A stretch of 33,948 nucleotides of DNA from an uncultured Verrucomicrobia subdivision 3 bacterium (GCA_903833055.1 CAILDU010000071.1:1-33948), one strand, 5' to 3'; shown: positions 9,311-18,998, counted from the stretch's first letter. Numbers and translations: made by a program. The notes: a model not told the origin generated them from the sequence alone.

Positions 9311-9937
9311 CTATTGAGCCACGGCATTCGTCGCGCCGACGGCTTTGTGTTTTTCGGATTGAATGCCTTGCTTGGAAAGGTAGTTGTTAATCTTGCCTTT
9401 CCACTTGGTGAACACCGCCGTCTTTTCCTGGGCGCTGCCGCCATCCATCGCGATTTCGCGAGCCTGTTTGAGTAATAGCAAAATCTCCGCCTTGTTCTCG
9501 TCCGTTAAATTTGGATAGGCCGCGAGGTAGCCGGCATACGTGAACTGCACCTTGCCATAGGTCATCTTGTCTTTGACTTGCTCAATCTGTTCCGGCGACA
9601 AATTTTCCGCGAGCTTGGCCAGAAAATCATTGTGCAGCACTTTTAACGACGCGTGGATTTGCGCGACGGCGTTGGTGTCCGCCTTGGCCGCCTTCAACTG
9701 GGCGTCATGCTCGTCATGCCAGGCCTTCAGCGCGCGATATTGCGCCATGATGACATCGTGAACTCTGGCCGCTTTAGCCGTGTCGGTTAATGTCAGCGAT
9801 CTCAAAATTTCCGCCGTGCGACCTTCGATGGCAGCGGTGTATTTCACCTCGGCTTGTTCCGGCGCAGCATTGGTTTCCGCCGCAAAAGTTGCCGTCGCAA
9901 TCAGCGCAAAAGCCACGACAATAAAGGTTTTTTTCAT
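9311..9937 (-). CDS. Exported DUF3826-like protein
   Basis: 208 aa with signal peptide (MKKTFIVVAFALIATATFAAE). Helical sequence with LSPEQIEQVKDKMTYGKVQFTYAGYLAAYPNLTDENKAEILLLLKQAREIAMDGGS resembles DUF3826 proteins found in pectin loci. Confidence 0.6.
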   Translation of the reverse strand: MKKTFIVVAFALIATATFAAETNAAPEQAEVKYTAAIEGRTAEILRSLTLTDTAKAARVHDVIMAQYRALKAWHDEHDAQLKAAKADTNAVAQIHASLKVLHNDFLAKLAENLSPEQIEQVKDKMTYGKVQFTYAGYLAAYPNLTDENKAEILLLLKQAREIAMDGGSAQEKTAVFTKWKGKINNYLSKQGIQSEKHKAVGATNAVAQ

Positions 9938-10902
9938 AGATTGGTTTTTAAGGTTGAATCTGAATTTTTTAATAATCCGTCCAAAATTTTGCGCGGCACT
10001 TGAATGGCCGTGCCGTGTTTATGACCTTCAGGAAACGAAACTTCTTTCGTGATGTCTGTAAAAATTTTGAAATCGCGCGTCTTCACCGCGCCGAAAATCT
10101 TCTCGCGATAGGCGTCGAAATAAATCAGCCAGTCAGCACCGACTTTCAGCGCGCACGGCCCTTCGGTGAATTTTTGCGTGAACGGTGCGGAAACATTTTG
10201 CCACGGGCCGAGCGGAGTTTGGGCGAACGCGACGCGCAGATTCAAATTTGTCCGCGAGTTGTCCTTGTTCACCAGCACATATTGTTTTCCATCTTTCAAA
10301 ATGAAACCGTCAATGGCGCTGTAACCGGCATCGAAAAATAATTTTTCGGGCGCAAAATTTGTGAAGTCAGTTGTCGTCGTAAAATACAAACGCTGGTTGT
10401 TGTCGTGCTTTTCTAGCTTATCGGGAAAACGGCCGGGAATGGTCGAAGCCCAGACGATGACGAACTGTTTTTCATTGTCATCGTAAAATAATTCCGGCGC
10501 CCAGACGTTCACGGTCGTCGGTTCGTTCGTCATTACGGGAACAAATTTCTGTTCCGACCAATGAATCAAATCGCGCGAACTCGCATAACCAAAGCCTTGA
10601 TCGCCGTGCCAGCCCGCCGTCCAGACGAGATGAAACGTTCCGTCCGGCGCGCGCAAGATGCTTGGGTCGCGGAATTGTTTGTTCGTGCTGACGTTCGCTT
10701 CGAGAAAAGTCCCCGGCGCGTTCGTCCAATGATAACCGTCGTAACTGTAAAGGAAGCGCAGAAATTTTTGGTCGGCATCATGGAATGAAGTGAAGATGTA
10801 GGCGGAATTTGACTTGTCCGCGCAAGCTGACTTCGTTGAACAGCCACCCGCCAGGATTGTGAATGCTAAAGCGCAGGCGATGAGGCTTATTTTTTTGCGC
10901 AT
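9934..10902 (-). CDS. GH43-like five-bladed propeller glycoside hydrolase, putative lipoprotein
   Basis: ORF extends to 10923. The start at 10902 gives a lipobox signal MRKKISLIACALAFTILAGGC. Motifs: FRDPSILRAPDGTFHLVWTAG, NVWAPELFYDD, FTEGPCALKVGADWLIYFDAY. Confidence 0.75.
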   Translation of the reverse strand: MRKKISLIACALAFTILAGGCSTKSACADKSNSAYIFTSFHDADQKFLRFLYSYDGYHWTNAPGTFLEANVSTNKQFRDPSILRAPDGTFHLVWTAGWHGDQGFGYASSRDLIHWSEQKFVPVMTNEPTTVNVWAPELFYDDNEKQFVIVWASTIPGRFPDKLEKHDNNQRLYFTTTTDFTNFAPEKLFFDAGYSAIDGFILKDGKQYVLVNKDNSRTNLNLRVAFAQTPLGPWQNVSAPFTQKFTEGPCALKVGADWLIYFDAYREKIFGAVKTRDFKIFTDITKEVSFPEGHKHGTAIQVPRKILDGLLKNSDSTLKTNL

Positions 10903-10950
10903 AGATGGTGTCGAGTTTATCAATGATTTTTATTCCGCGCCATTTATCAA

Positions 10951-13900
10951 TCAAGGCAAAGGCGGACCGGTTTTGATGCGGTAGAGCTGTATCGCGCTGC
11001 CGCTGGCATTGGTGCTCCAAGTAAAGGGCATCGGCGGTGAATTGGTGATGAAGAGCGTGTTCCAACTGGTCAGGTTGCTCGAAACCTGCACGGCGTAATC
11101 CGGTCCGGTCTGGCCGGTGATGGAAAAGCCGATTTGGCCGGCAGGCAAGGTTGGCAAATTAATTGTCGGCGGCGTCAACGGATTGACGATGACTTTGAAA
11201 GTCTGGGTCGCGCTCAAGTTCGGCGAACCGTTGTCCGTCACTACCACGGCAAATGGGTTGGTGCTGTTGGCCTGCGTGACGAGTGGACGCCAGTTGAGAA
11301 TGCCGCTGTTGGTGTTGAACACCGCATTCGTGGGCGCGGTCGGCAGGCTGAAGGTCAGGATTTGCGCGGGCGTGTCAGCATCGGTCGCGAGGTTGGTGAG
11401 GCTCAAGTTCACGCCAACATTGATGGTGCGGTTTGACACGGCTGACAAAACCGGCGCGGTATTGGTCGTCGGGATAAGGATGTGGACATTGACGGTGTTG
11501 GTGTAGGAAAAATTTGAGGCGTCGGTAACTTTGAACTGGAAACTGCCCAGCGCATTCGTGCTGACGGTCGAGGTGAACTGGGCGGTTTTCCCATTTCCGT
11601 TGGTCACGACCGTGCCGTTGACCGCGCCGAACACCGCATACGTCGGGCTGTTGTTCGTGAACCCGCGTGTGAATTGAGTCAGTTCCATATTCAGCGCCGT
11701 CCCGTTGGTGCAATCGCAGTGCGGCAACGCGAGCCAGTTCAGGTAGCGCTCCAGTTCAGTGTAACCATCGCCAACCAAATCAACATTGGCATCCGAGAAA
11801 TCGCCCGGTGCGGAATTGGTGTTCAATCCTTTCAAGCGTTCCCACCAATCCGGCAAGCCGTCATGATCTGAATCCGACCACGCGTTGTAAGTCTTGTAAG
11901 GCGGCCAGGGATAATTTGCGGAGTAATTCGGTTTGGTGATGTCGTTGGTGTAATCATGCACGTCGGCCTGCGAATCAATCATGCCCGGATAATCCGGGCC
12001 GGGCGTGTCTTGCACAAAACCATTGATCGTGTAGTGCGGGCCGTTTGTGCCTTCGTAATGCGTGGTGCCGTCAATCACTTCGCCGATGACGCGCTGGTCA
12101 ATCAAGTCGCGCGCGGGCAGGTTACATCCCACATCGGACAACACCACTTTGCAGGCGTTGGTGGCCGACTGGGTCGTGACGTAGGACGGGAAAATTTCTG
12201 CGTTGGTGATGGCCATTACCAACTGGTTGGAGGTGGCGTAGTTTGTGCCATTGCCGTAAGGAACAGAAATGCCGATCTGCCAGTTGTTGGTTAAATAATT
12301 TTTCCCCTCCATCACGTTACCGACCATGTAATAAAACGGTTTGGTCGCATTGTTGGTGTCGATCGGATCCAAGCGCAGCAGAAAGGTGGCGTAAGGGTTA
12401 GATGGAAATGGCTTGTAATAATTGCTCTCGTAATTGCAGCGCGCCACGCCGCCGTCCGTGCTGCGCGCCGTCCAGTTGTAAACAACATTGTTGCGGATAT
12501 CGAGCGAGCCGGCATACCTGACACTCTTGTCATATCCGCCCGCCAATGACCAACTGCGGTCGGTCGCATGCGCAATCAGGTTGTGATGGTAACTGCCGAT
12601 TTCGCCGCTGATGGACGCCGCGAATGCGTGTGCCTGAAAACAATTAGTGCAGCAGTTGTTGGTTTTGCAGGAGGCTGATCGTTCCGAATCGTTGTAGTGG
12701 TAGGAATAATTCAGCGGCTCGGAAATAATGTTATGTTGGTAACTAGTCATGGCGGACTGGCTGCCAACGCTCCCGCTTTGGAGCGAATTGCACGCCACGT
12801 CCAGCGACCAGCTTGACGAGCAATGATCAATAATTGTATGCGTCGCACTACCGGGACTCATCGCGTCCATGGATTGCTGCGCCCCGTCGCCGGTGCGAAA
12901 GTGCATGAACCGCATGATGACATCATTGGGTCCGCCCATGCCGGCGCGCCAGTTGGCGATACAAATGCCGTCACCCGGCGCCGTCTGGCCGGCAATGGTG
13001 ACGTAGCCGTTGTTGATGATACATTGCGACTGCAACCAGATCACGCCGGACACTTTGAATACGATTGTTCGCGGTCCGCTGGCTTCAATCGCCGCCCGAT
13101 AACTGCCCGGCCCGGTGTCATTCAAGTTTGTTACTTCCATCACCGCGCCGTTGCGGCCGCCACGGGCAAAACGTCCGTAGCCTTCCGCGCCCGGAAATGC
13201 CAGATGCCGCGTCCGAAACATCCAGACCGTGCCTGCGGTTACATTGCCCAAAGCATCAATTTCATCAATGCGCCAGTAGTAAGTCAGCCGACTGTTGAGG
13301 CTGGCCACAGTGTAATTGGTAGCAACCTGATTTCCTTTGAACTCTGGGGCAGCATGCGTGGCATTCATGACGGACGCTTGATTGGTTCCAAAATAAACAT
13401 CATGGGAAACTGCATTGCTCGCGAGCGCGGGACTCCAGACAAGAGCAAGACTGCCAGAATCCGCGTCCACATGTTCATCACCGCTCACCGGCACGGGCGA
13501 GTTGGCGATGTGCGCTGAATTGGGAGTATCAATCTCAAAGCCATTCAGGACGACGTTCTTGGTGGCGGCAGCCGAATTAGTATCAGCCGCGAAGAGCACG
13601 GTCGTCACGTCGTTGGTCGAGGCGGTGGTAAAATTGAGGTAAACTGTCGGCGTGGATAAATCATTCGTGCGTATCGAAGGCGTAACCGCAGTGACGTAAA
13701 TGCCGTTGAGATAAACTTTAACTGGAGCCATGGTGCCAAGGGAAGAAGCGGCGTCGCCAGCATTGTGAAAAGTAAGCAGGGAGTGGTCTCCCGCATCCAG
13801 ACCGGTAATGGTCATTTGAATCTGTCCGCCACGATTAGTCACCGCCGGATTCACGGTGACACCATCGCTGCAAAGTTTCCACCCTTCAGTAGTATTCACG

Positions 13901-14244
13901 GAGGAGTAGGTATAAGTTAGGCCAATACCGCCCACACCCTGCGCCGCCACCGTCATCGCCAAGGAGACTGTGACCGTAGAAACGCTGGTGGCTGTAGCGA
14001 GGATGTTCGTGAGGGAAAAACTTTGAGTGAGCGCATTCGTCCCGGAACTTGTGGTGCTGCTGCTCACCGTGTTGGTAGTCCACTGCGTGTAGCCAGTGGC
14101 CGTCGCGCCCGATGTGTTTTTGGAGGCTTCGCGGTTGATGTCCACTTTGAGTTCGCCCGCGCCGGCCGAGTTCGTCGCCCAGATCAACAAGCCAAGCCAG
14201 AGCATATTTCGCAAAAGAAACTTCATGGAATTCAGCTTCAACAT
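10951..14244 (-). CDS. Large multidomain PL1-type pectate lyase (N-terminal beta-sandwich, FN3-like domain, PL1 beta-helix, Ca-binding-like repeat, cadherin/Ig-like domain, C-terminal module)
   Basis: 1097 aa; signal peptide probably starts at an internal Met (about 14226). FPGAEGYGRFARGGRNGAVMEVTNLND, AGQTAPGDGICIANW, IIDHCSSSWSLD, DSDHDGLPDWWERLKGLN, LVGDGYTELERYLNWLA. C-terminus SITGQTGPDYAVQVSSNLTSWNTLFITNSPPMPFTWS...FYRIK-like. Confidence 0.85.
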   Translation of the reverse strand: MLKLNSMKFLLRNMLWLGLLIWATNSAGAGELKVDINREASKNTSGATATGYTQWTTNTVSSSTTSSGTNALTQSFSLTNILATATSVSTVTVSLAMTVAAQGVGGIGLTYTYSSVNTTEGWKLCSDGVTVNPAVTNRGGQIQMTITGLDAGDHSLLTFHNAGDAASSLGTMAPVKVYLNGIYVTAVTPSIRTNDLSTPTVYLNFTTASTNDVTTVLFAADTNSAAATKNVVLNGFEIDTPNSAHIANSPVPVSGDEHVDADSGSLALVWSPALASNAVSHDVYFGTNQASVMNATHAAPEFKGNQVATNYTVASLNSRLTYYWRIDEIDALGNVTAGTVWMFRTRHLAFPGAEGYGRFARGGRNGAVMEVTNLNDTGPGSYRAAIEASGPRTIVFKVSGVIWLQSQCIINNGYVTIAGQTAPGDGICIANWRAGMGGPNDVIMRFMHFRTGDGAQQSMDAMSPGSATHTIIDHCSSSWSLDVACNSLQSGSVGSQSAMTSYQHNIISEPLNYSYHYNDSERSASCKTNNCCTNCFQAHAFAASISGEIGSYHHNLIAHATDRSWSLAGGYDKSVRYAGSLDIRNNVVYNWTARSTDGGVARCNYESNYYKPFPSNPYATFLLRLDPIDTNNATKPFYYMVGNVMEGKNYLTNNWQIGISVPYGNGTNYATSNQLVMAITNAEIFPSYVTTQSATNACKVVLSDVGCNLPARDLIDQRVIGEVIDGTTHYEGTNGPHYTINGFVQDTPGPDYPGMIDSQADVHDYTNDITKPNYSANYPWPPYKTYNAWSDSDHDGLPDWWERLKGLNTNSAPGDFSDANVDLVGDGYTELERYLNWLALPHCDCTNGTALNMELTQFTRGFTNNSPTYAVFGAVNGTVVTNGNGKTAQFTSTVSTNALGSFQFKVTDASNFSYTNTVNVHILIPTTNTAPVLSAVSNRTINVGVNLSLTNLATDADTPAQILTFSLPTAPTNAVFNTNSGILNWRPLVTQANSTNPFAVVVTDNGSPNLSATQTFKVIVNPLTPPTINLPTLPAGQIGFSITGQTGPDYAVQVSSNLTSWNTLFITNSPPMPFTWSTNASGSAIQLYRIKTGPPLP

Positions 14245-14308
14245 AACACGACGAATAGAAATTTGTTTTATGAAATTCTGCGAAATAACTTGAGAAAACT
14301 GCGCCCGC

Positions 14309-16324
14309 TCAATACCCCGTCAGCGTCAGCCAGACTGACATCTCCGACGGCCCGCGATTTTGCCAGACGGAATACGGAATGAATTTTACGTTCACCGGCT
14401 TCAGTTCCGCCTGCTGAAATTCTCGATACAATTTGCCACTCCAGTTTTCCGGCGGACGCAAAAGCGCCTTACCTTCGAGCACCACAATTCCACCCAACAA
14501 TCTTTGGTCGTAACGCGCGGTCAGTTTCATGTCCGACGGAATCAGCGCGTCCGAAATTTTCACGCCGGCCGGCAGGTCCGGCGATTCGAGGCAATAAACA
14601 ATCGGTCCGCGCTGAATCGCGACTTGGTTCAAATCTTCCTCGACCAGCGGATTCGCCTCCATCAAACGCACCGGCATCGGCAAATCTAAATCCACAAAAT
14701 CGCCAGTCTTCCAGACGCGCTTGATTTCAAAATAACTTTCTGGCGACGGCGAAAAATCGGCGGGCGAATTATTCACCCGCACACTCGCGCCATTCGCCCA
14801 ACCTGGAACCCGCAGCTTCAGCGAAAATTCTTTTTTGCCGCACGCCTTAATTTTTATCCGCACCCGTCCGTTCCACGGATAATCCGTCTGCTGCGACAAT
14901 TTTATTTTTTTACCCGCCAATTCCGTTACCAACGAATTACCCCCGTAAAGATTGACCCAAATCGCGTCGCCTGATTTTGCATAAGCATAACCAGCCGATT
15001 CCGCAATCGTGCGAACGAGATTCGGCGGACAGCAAAACGAACTCACGAACGGCACGCGCGTGCGCGGCCAGCGCAAATTCACCGGCAACGGCTCCGTCAC
15101 GCGCAATGGATTCGTGTAAAAGAAATTGGTTCCGTCCAAACTCACGCCGGAAAGCACGCTGTTGTAAAATTCCAGTTCCACCACGTCCATGAACTTCGCC
15201 TCGCCCGTCGCCAAAAACATCCGCCAGTTCCACAGCGCATTGCCGATGTTCGCGCACGTCTCATTGTGCGCCGTGATGTTCGGTAGTTGAAAATTGCGCC
15301 CGTAAGCCTGGTGGATGCGCGTGATGTTCGTCTGTCCCTTCGAACCGTCTGGTGCCGCGCCGTCATAAAGCGCACCACAGCCGCCGGTGATATACATTTT
15401 TTCCGTAACCACGTTCGTCCAGATTTTTTCCAGCGGCTTCCACAAATTCGTATCGCCGGTTTCCAAAAACAAATCCGCCGCGCCCGCGTAAAGATAATTG
15501 GCGCGCACCGCGTGGCCTTCTGCCTCGGTTTGTTTTTCGAACGCAGTCCGGTCCTGATTATCCGCCGTGCCGTCCTTCACCAAATCGCGCATCGCCAGAA
15601 ACTTTTTCGCCAGCGCGAGATAACGCGGCTCGCCCGTCGCGCGATACATTTCCACGATACCCATGTAATGCGACGGGCACATATCCTGCAACGCCAGTTC
15701 CGGCGTCGGCGTTTTAAAAACTTCGTCGAGGCAATCCGCCGCCTTGCGCGCGACGGCGAGAAAATTGGTTTTGCCCGTCACGCGATAATGCACGCTCGCC
15801 GCCGTCATCAACTGGCCGAGATTATAGACTTCCCAATTATTTCGGTCGTGAAACGGAGCGACAGCGGAATTCGTCTCGCGCTGGCGCAACTGCACCCAAG
15901 TATCAATATAACCATTCGTCGTCTGCCCACGCGCAATGACGGCAATAATCTCATCGAGGTGTTTGCTCAAAACTTCGTCGTTCGTAACCGCCAGCGTCGC
16001 ACTCGCGCCTTCAAGAAATTTATAAAAATCGCCGTCGTTGAACGAAGCGCCGTGCGGTTTGCCCGGCACAAGGTCGGCGAGAATTTCAAAATTAAAATAA
16101 AACTGGCTGTAATTTGTCCCTTCCATCAAGCGCGTCATGCCGGGAATCATCTGCGTGCGACACATCTCAAAACGGTCGGCAAAAAATCCATCCGTCCAGC
16201 GCGCCTCGCCCAGCGCGAGCGGTTCGACTTTGGCGAACGGCCTTGAATCATTGGCGAGTGCCGCGTTTGCGACCAGACCGAGCATTGCGGCCAAAATCCA
16301 TTGCGCTGAAATCTTTCGTGTCAT
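14309..16324 (-). CDS. GH127-type beta-L-arabinofuranosidase (DUF1680 family)
   Basis: ORF extends to 16366. The start at 16324 (MTRKISAQWILAAMLGLVANAALA) gives a signal peptide. Retains ETC (HNETCANIGNALW) and adjacent CysCys (SSFCCPPNLVRTIAES), matching the Zn-cysteine catalytic set of GH127. Confidence 0.88.
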   Translation of the reverse strand: MTRKISAQWILAAMLGLVANAALANDSRPFAKVEPLALGEARWTDGFFADRFEMCRTQMIPGMTRLMEGTNYSQFYFNFEILADLVPGKPHGASFNDGDFYKFLEGASATLAVTNDEVLSKHLDEIIAVIARGQTTNGYIDTWVQLRQRETNSAVAPFHDRNNWEVYNLGQLMTAASVHYRVTGKTNFLAVARKAADCLDEVFKTPTPELALQDMCPSHYMGIVEMYRATGEPRYLALAKKFLAMRDLVKDGTADNQDRTAFEKQTEAEGHAVRANYLYAGAADLFLETGDTNLWKPLEKIWTNVVTEKMYITGGCGALYDGAAPDGSKGQTNITRIHQAYGRNFQLPNITAHNETCANIGNALWNWRMFLATGEAKFMDVVELEFYNSVLSGVSLDGTNFFYTNPLRVTEPLPVNLRWPRTRVPFVSSFCCPPNLVRTIAESAGYAYAKSGDAIWVNLYGGNSLVTELAGKKIKLSQQTDYPWNGRVRIKIKACGKKEFSLKLRVPGWANGASVRVNNSPADFSPSPESYFEIKRVWKTGDFVDLDLPMPVRLMEANPLVEEDLNQVAIQRGPIVYCLESPDLPAGVKISDALIPSDMKLTARYDQRLLGGIVVLEGKALLRPPENWSGKLYREFQQAELKPVNVKFIPYSVWQNRGPSEMSVWLTLTGY

Positions 16325-16342
16325 TTCGTGTATTTCACGGTT
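16314..16342. repeat. Solo arm related to the 25958-26032 inverted repeat, across the GH127 gene start
   Basis: tttcgtgtcatttcgtgtatttcacggtt has the same layout as tttcgcgtagtttgcatatttcgcgg: TTTCGYGT, NNTTT, TATTTCRCGG, with one 1-nt length difference. No opposite arm recognised nearby. Confidence 0.55.
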
Positions 16343-16346
16343 AAAA

Positions 16347-18998
16347 TTATTTTCCAGATTTCGCATCGCGCTTCTCCAATTTTGCTGATTGCGGCACGAC
16401 GCCGAGAATCACAAAACTGCCTTTGCCGATGAGTTCCAACTTATTTCGTCCCGCCTCAAAACGGAACGAGTGGACATCCACGACCGGACATTCCTGCACC
16501 GTCGCCGCATTTTCAATCAGCGTCTCCACACCGCCGCGGTCATCGGCCTGCGCGGCGAATTCCAGCTTCGGCACCTGCAGCCAGATGTTGCGTTCGTCCT
16601 TAAAATAACCGACCAACACCAGCACCGGCTTGGCGGCTTCAAATTCTATCGGCGCATCACTGCCATTTTTTGCCGCCTCGTGCGAAAAGCGGATGCCCGT
16701 CAAGCCACTCAACTCCGGCGCGAGTTTTTCAATGACGTATTTGCGGTCGGAAAAAACCTTCGCGCCGACTTCAACCTTGTAAGTTTCTGCGTTCGTGGAA
16801 ATCAATTTGAACTGCGCCGCTGGCCACGGCTTGATGCTAGATTCGTCAATAACGGCAATGGCATTTGTGCCTTCCTTCAATGCCGCCACCTTCGCCTGAA
16901 AATCTTTCAATTCTTTTCCGTAAAGCGGCACAAGCTGCGACCAGAGATAATTTGTGCCTTTGCCATTTTCGCCACCGCGCACCGGAATTTTCCGCTGCGA
17001 TGTCTGCATCGAGTTGGCGTAGTGATAAGTCTTGTCGGTTAATTCGGCGAGCCTCTTGAAGGACTCCAAACTTGCGGCAAGCAAATCCGCTGCGGCATCC
17101 ATTTCTGAAATGTCGTGGCTGTAATCATAGAGTAAAACCATTTTCGCTGCGCGCACTTTGCACGCATAATTTTGTGCCATACACCAGATGCAGGTCGTGT
17201 CATTTTGAAACCGTTTGAACTCCTCCTGATGTTTGGGAACGGATGGAATGTAATTCGCCAGGCCAGCGGCTTCGCGTGCCTCGTCCAAAACTTCGTTAAT
17301 AATTGAATCCGGCGTCTCGCCGATATGCGGTTCTTGATTCCATTCCTTTTTTACAAACTCATCGAGCCGTTCGCCCGGCGGCGCTTGCGAGAGCCACAAA
17401 TCTTCAATCGCACCGTATTTATTTGGATTCACCAATTGGTCGAGCGTCATGCCGAGCGACAGTGTTTGCCGGTTTCCTTCCGTGATTCCAAAACGACGGA
17501 TTAATCGCGGTGCGACTTCACCGGCGGCATTGTAAGCATCGAGAATTTCTCCGGCGGTGTTTGTGTCGCAGCCGTAAAAATTTTCCAGACGTGAAATCCA
17601 ATAGGCGCGGTCTTCATTCGTGTTCACGTCGGGATTCCACGCGTAACGCGCCCACGCCTCGAACCAAATCCAGTCGCGCTGCCATTGCAGCAACGGCGGA
17701 TCGGCAATGTCGGGCGCATACGGCCAGTTCCAATAACTTAACGGGTAAAGATGAATTCCGCTCGCACCTAAACGGTCGCGCGAGGCCAAAACGGATTTGC
17801 GGATGAACTCTGTGTCGCCGTAGCGAAACGGTTCGAGGTTCGAGAGGATGTGGATGTTGACGAGATGCGAGCCGAGCTTCGCCATTGCGAGGTGCGTGGC
17901 CTGATCTTTACCACGCGGCTCCCACGTCGTCAGCGATTCACCGTTGTATTTTGTCTCCGTGAATAGATTGGAATAAACCTGATAACACGCGGGCATGATG
18001 GCCTCGGCGTCCATCGCGTGCGTGCGAATAACGACGGGCGGCTGCTCTTTCAATCCGGCCGCCTTCATGCCGTCAAGCACGCCGGGCAAAATCGTTTTCG
18101 TCGCCCACTCAACTTGATTACTCGTGCCTTGCAACGCTTCACCCAAACAAAGCATCAGGCCGACGTTCGGAAATTCCTTCACAAATTCCGCGATGGATTT
18201 GCGCGTGTAATCCGCGACGAGCGGTGTCGGCGCGGAAAGCTGCGTGGAAATCCCATTCGTCTCCGCAAACGGTTTCGAGACGATGATGTTGTAAAACATT
18301 TGCACGAGCCAGATGCCGCGCTTGTCGCATTCTTGCGCCAGCCACCGAAACTGCTCCTGATTTTTTTGAAAAACGTCATCCGGCACCTCGACTGCATAAG
18401 GATAATCTTTCAATTTCACGAGCGACGCGAACGGATGACCGCTCCACAAATACAGCGTGTTCATGCGGTTCGCCGCAAGAAAATCCAGATACTCCGTCCA
18501 CAATTTTTTGTCGTAAAACCACGGGAACAATTCCGGCGTGTAGGGATACTCGTAAACCTTGCGTCCGGGCAAAATAAAAGTCTTCTGCATCCCGATGCAC
18601 GTTCCGCGCAAAGTAAGTTGAGGCGAATCCATGAAATGAATTTCGTCCGGGAATTTTTTTGAATCGCGAATTCGTTTTGCCATTTCCAAACAGCCATAAA
18701 ATGCACCTGAATCGTCGCCGCCAGTAATACCAAGTGCTCCAGAATCACCCGCCAGCGTGAAACCTTCCTTGCCCGGCCCACCCGCGTTGGCGATGACAAC
18801 TTCCTTGCCGGAGGTCGGCTGATGAACTGTCACCGCATTAAATCCAGCGACCTTGAGCGCCTCCGCAATTTTCTCCGCGCCAAATTGCACGCGCGGCGCG
18901 GCATTCGTCGGAAGCACAATTGAAACCGTTTCTGCGTTCAACCAACCGCAACTGGCGAGCAAAACTGCGAGAAATAAATTTTGCTGGAGAAATTTCAT
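16347..18998 (-). CDS. Alpha-glucuronidase-like glycoside hydrolase (zincin-like N-domain plus TIM barrel; family not assignable here)
   Basis: ORF extends to 19091. The start at 18998 gives signal peptide MKFLQQNLFLAVLLASCGWLNA. N-domain AEKIAEALKVAGF...ITGGDDSGAFYGCLEMAKRI, then SPQLTLRGTCIGMQ, FLAANRMNTLYLWSGHPF, GLMLCLGEALQGT. Confidence 0.65.
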   Translation of the reverse strand: MKFLQQNLFLAVLLASCGWLNAETVSIVLPTNAAPRVQFGAEKIAEALKVAGFNAVTVHQPTSGKEVVIANAGGPGKEGFTLAGDSGALGITGGDDSGAFYGCLEMAKRIRDSKKFPDEIHFMDSPQLTLRGTCIGMQKTFILPGRKVYEYPYTPELFPWFYDKKLWTEYLDFLAANRMNTLYLWSGHPFASLVKLKDYPYAVEVPDDVFQKNQEQFRWLAQECDKRGIWLVQMFYNIIVSKPFAETNGISTQLSAPTPLVADYTRKSIAEFVKEFPNVGLMLCLGEALQGTSNQVEWATKTILPGVLDGMKAAGLKEQPPVVIRTHAMDAEAIMPACYQVYSNLFTETKYNGESLTTWEPRGKDQATHLAMAKLGSHLVNIHILSNLEPFRYGDTEFIRKSVLASRDRLGASGIHLYPLSYWNWPYAPDIADPPLLQWQRDWIWFEAWARYAWNPDVNTNEDRAYWISRLENFYGCDTNTAGEILDAYNAAGEVAPRLIRRFGITEGNRQTLSLGMTLDQLVNPNKYGAIEDLWLSQAPPGERLDEFVKKEWNQEPHIGETPDSIINEVLDEAREAAGLANYIPSVPKHQEEFKRFQNDTTCIWCMAQNYACKVRAAKMVLLYDYSHDISEMDAAADLLAASLESFKRLAELTDKTYHYANSMQTSQRKIPVRGGENGKGTNYLWSQLVPLYGKELKDFQAKVAALKEGTNAIAVIDESSIKPWPAAQFKLISTNAETYKVEVGAKVFSDRKYVIEKLAPELSGLTGIRFSHEAAKNGSDAPIEFEAAKPVLVLVGYFKDERNIWLQVPKLEFAAQADDRGGVETLIENAATVQECPVVDVHSFRFEAGRNKLELIGKGSFVILGVVPQSAKLEKRDAKSGK

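Noticed and set aside
9448-9461. Palindrome TCGCGATTTCGCGA
   Set aside because: Short, within the DUF3826-like coding sequence, and compatible with codon usage; no sign it is part of a repeat family.
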